From assembly GCF_002127655.1 (NCBI RefSeq), contig NZ_NEHB01000029.1, forward strand, positions 1 through 64,000: a DNA stretch of 64,000 nt. The letters are read 5' to 3'. A program made the position numbers and the translations under genes. Of the stretch, positions 63,909 to 64,000 are shown piece after piece. Position 1 is the first letter of the stretch; every line of letters starts with the position of its first letter. Below the pieces are notes generated by a model, which was not told the DNA's origin, did no database searches, and saw nothing but the letters and a program-made list of their open reading frames with translations. This DNA is from Janthinobacterium sp. GW456P. GTDB lineage: Bacteria; Pseudomonadota; Gammaproteobacteria; Burkholderiales; Burkholderiaceae_D.

Positions 63909-64000
63909 TCAGGCCAGCATTTCAACGGCCGGGTATAACTCATGGTCTTCGCGGCGCATGCGCTGGAACAGCGCGTGCAGCACGGTATTGGCTTCGCTGC
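63909..64000 (-). CDS. C-terminal end of a hemerythrin-like (RIC/YtfE type) protein, cut by window edge
   Basis: The last 30 codons of a leftward gene: SEANTVLHALFQRMRREDHELYPAVEMLA by composition, stop at 63911-63909. The REDHELYPAVE pattern is typical of the last iron-ligand helix of hemerythrin-like di-iron proteins. With hmp 31 bases downstream, a role in NO or iron-sulfur repair is likely, such as YtfE, or the shorter bacteriohemerythrin group. The start is outside the window, so domain architecture cannot be told. Confidence 0.62.
   Translation of the reverse strand, partial: SEANTVLHALFQRMRREDHELYPAVEMLA

Overview
The window is high-GC, gene-dense chromosomal DNA from a Gram-negative aerobe rich in TonB receptors. 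Gene content (Zn-type HemB, anaplerotic Ppc, homogentisate catabolism, NsrR/Hmp, ActP/YjcH, FecI/FecR systems) suggests a betaproteobacterium, most likely Oxalobacteraceae (Janthinobacterium, Duganella or Massilia type). That placement is inference from gene content and protein style, not from a database match. No rRNA, tRNA, CRISPR array, prophage or insertion sequence was seen.

Layout. 1-4581: FecR anti-sigma regulator (cut by the window edge), its TonB siderophore receptor and a PepSY membrane protein. 4582-7214: KptA RNA phosphotransferase behind a second TonB receptor. 7309-11870: a membrane-anchored receiver-like protein, an Imm22-like protein, a deacetylase-caspase-TPR fusion and a 40-residue secreted peptide. 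11890-27329: a large organosulfur locus. 27441-32989: homogentisate dioxygenase, a two-component 3-hydroxyphenylacetate hydroxylase candidate, an MFS carrier and a LuxR regulator. 33000-36980: msrA, an MBL-fold hydrolase, hemB and a VirK/YbjX protein. 37075-42856: a two-component system, a DUF481 outer-membrane protein, a lipoprotein esterase and an orphan gene in an AT-richer patch. 42883-48980: an MHYT hybrid kinase with an HD-GYP regulator, a frameshifted gene and an SseB-like gene. 49056-53281: a second, complete Fur-FecI-FecR-TonB receptor system. 53340-59682: DUF3617 and small membrane proteins, then pyk, gap and ppc. 60038-64000: nsrR, actP-yjcH, hmp and the end of a hemerythrin-like gene.

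The most interesting part is 11890-27329. An eight-gene leftward operon (class II aldolase, two substrate-binding proteins, two permeases, an MFS carrier, an ATPase and a DszB-like desulfinase) faces a rightward gene for a second DszB-like protein. Next come a TonB receptor and an operon of two SsuD-like flavin monooxygenases, and the locus ends with a sigma-54 activator resembling SfnR. Four transcription units have readable -24/-12 sigma-54 elements. Each has a related GC-rich palindrome cluster (core TGCTG...CAGCA) upstream, as expected for binding sites of the locus-encoded activator. Both DszB-like proteins lack a signal peptide and keep the Cys/His/Arg triad of DszB with the same ten-residue His-Arg spacing. 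The whole reads as a complete route for an unknown organosulfur compound: outer-membrane entry, ABC import, C-S oxygenation, sulfinate cleavage and perhaps export of the desulfurized carbon skeleton.
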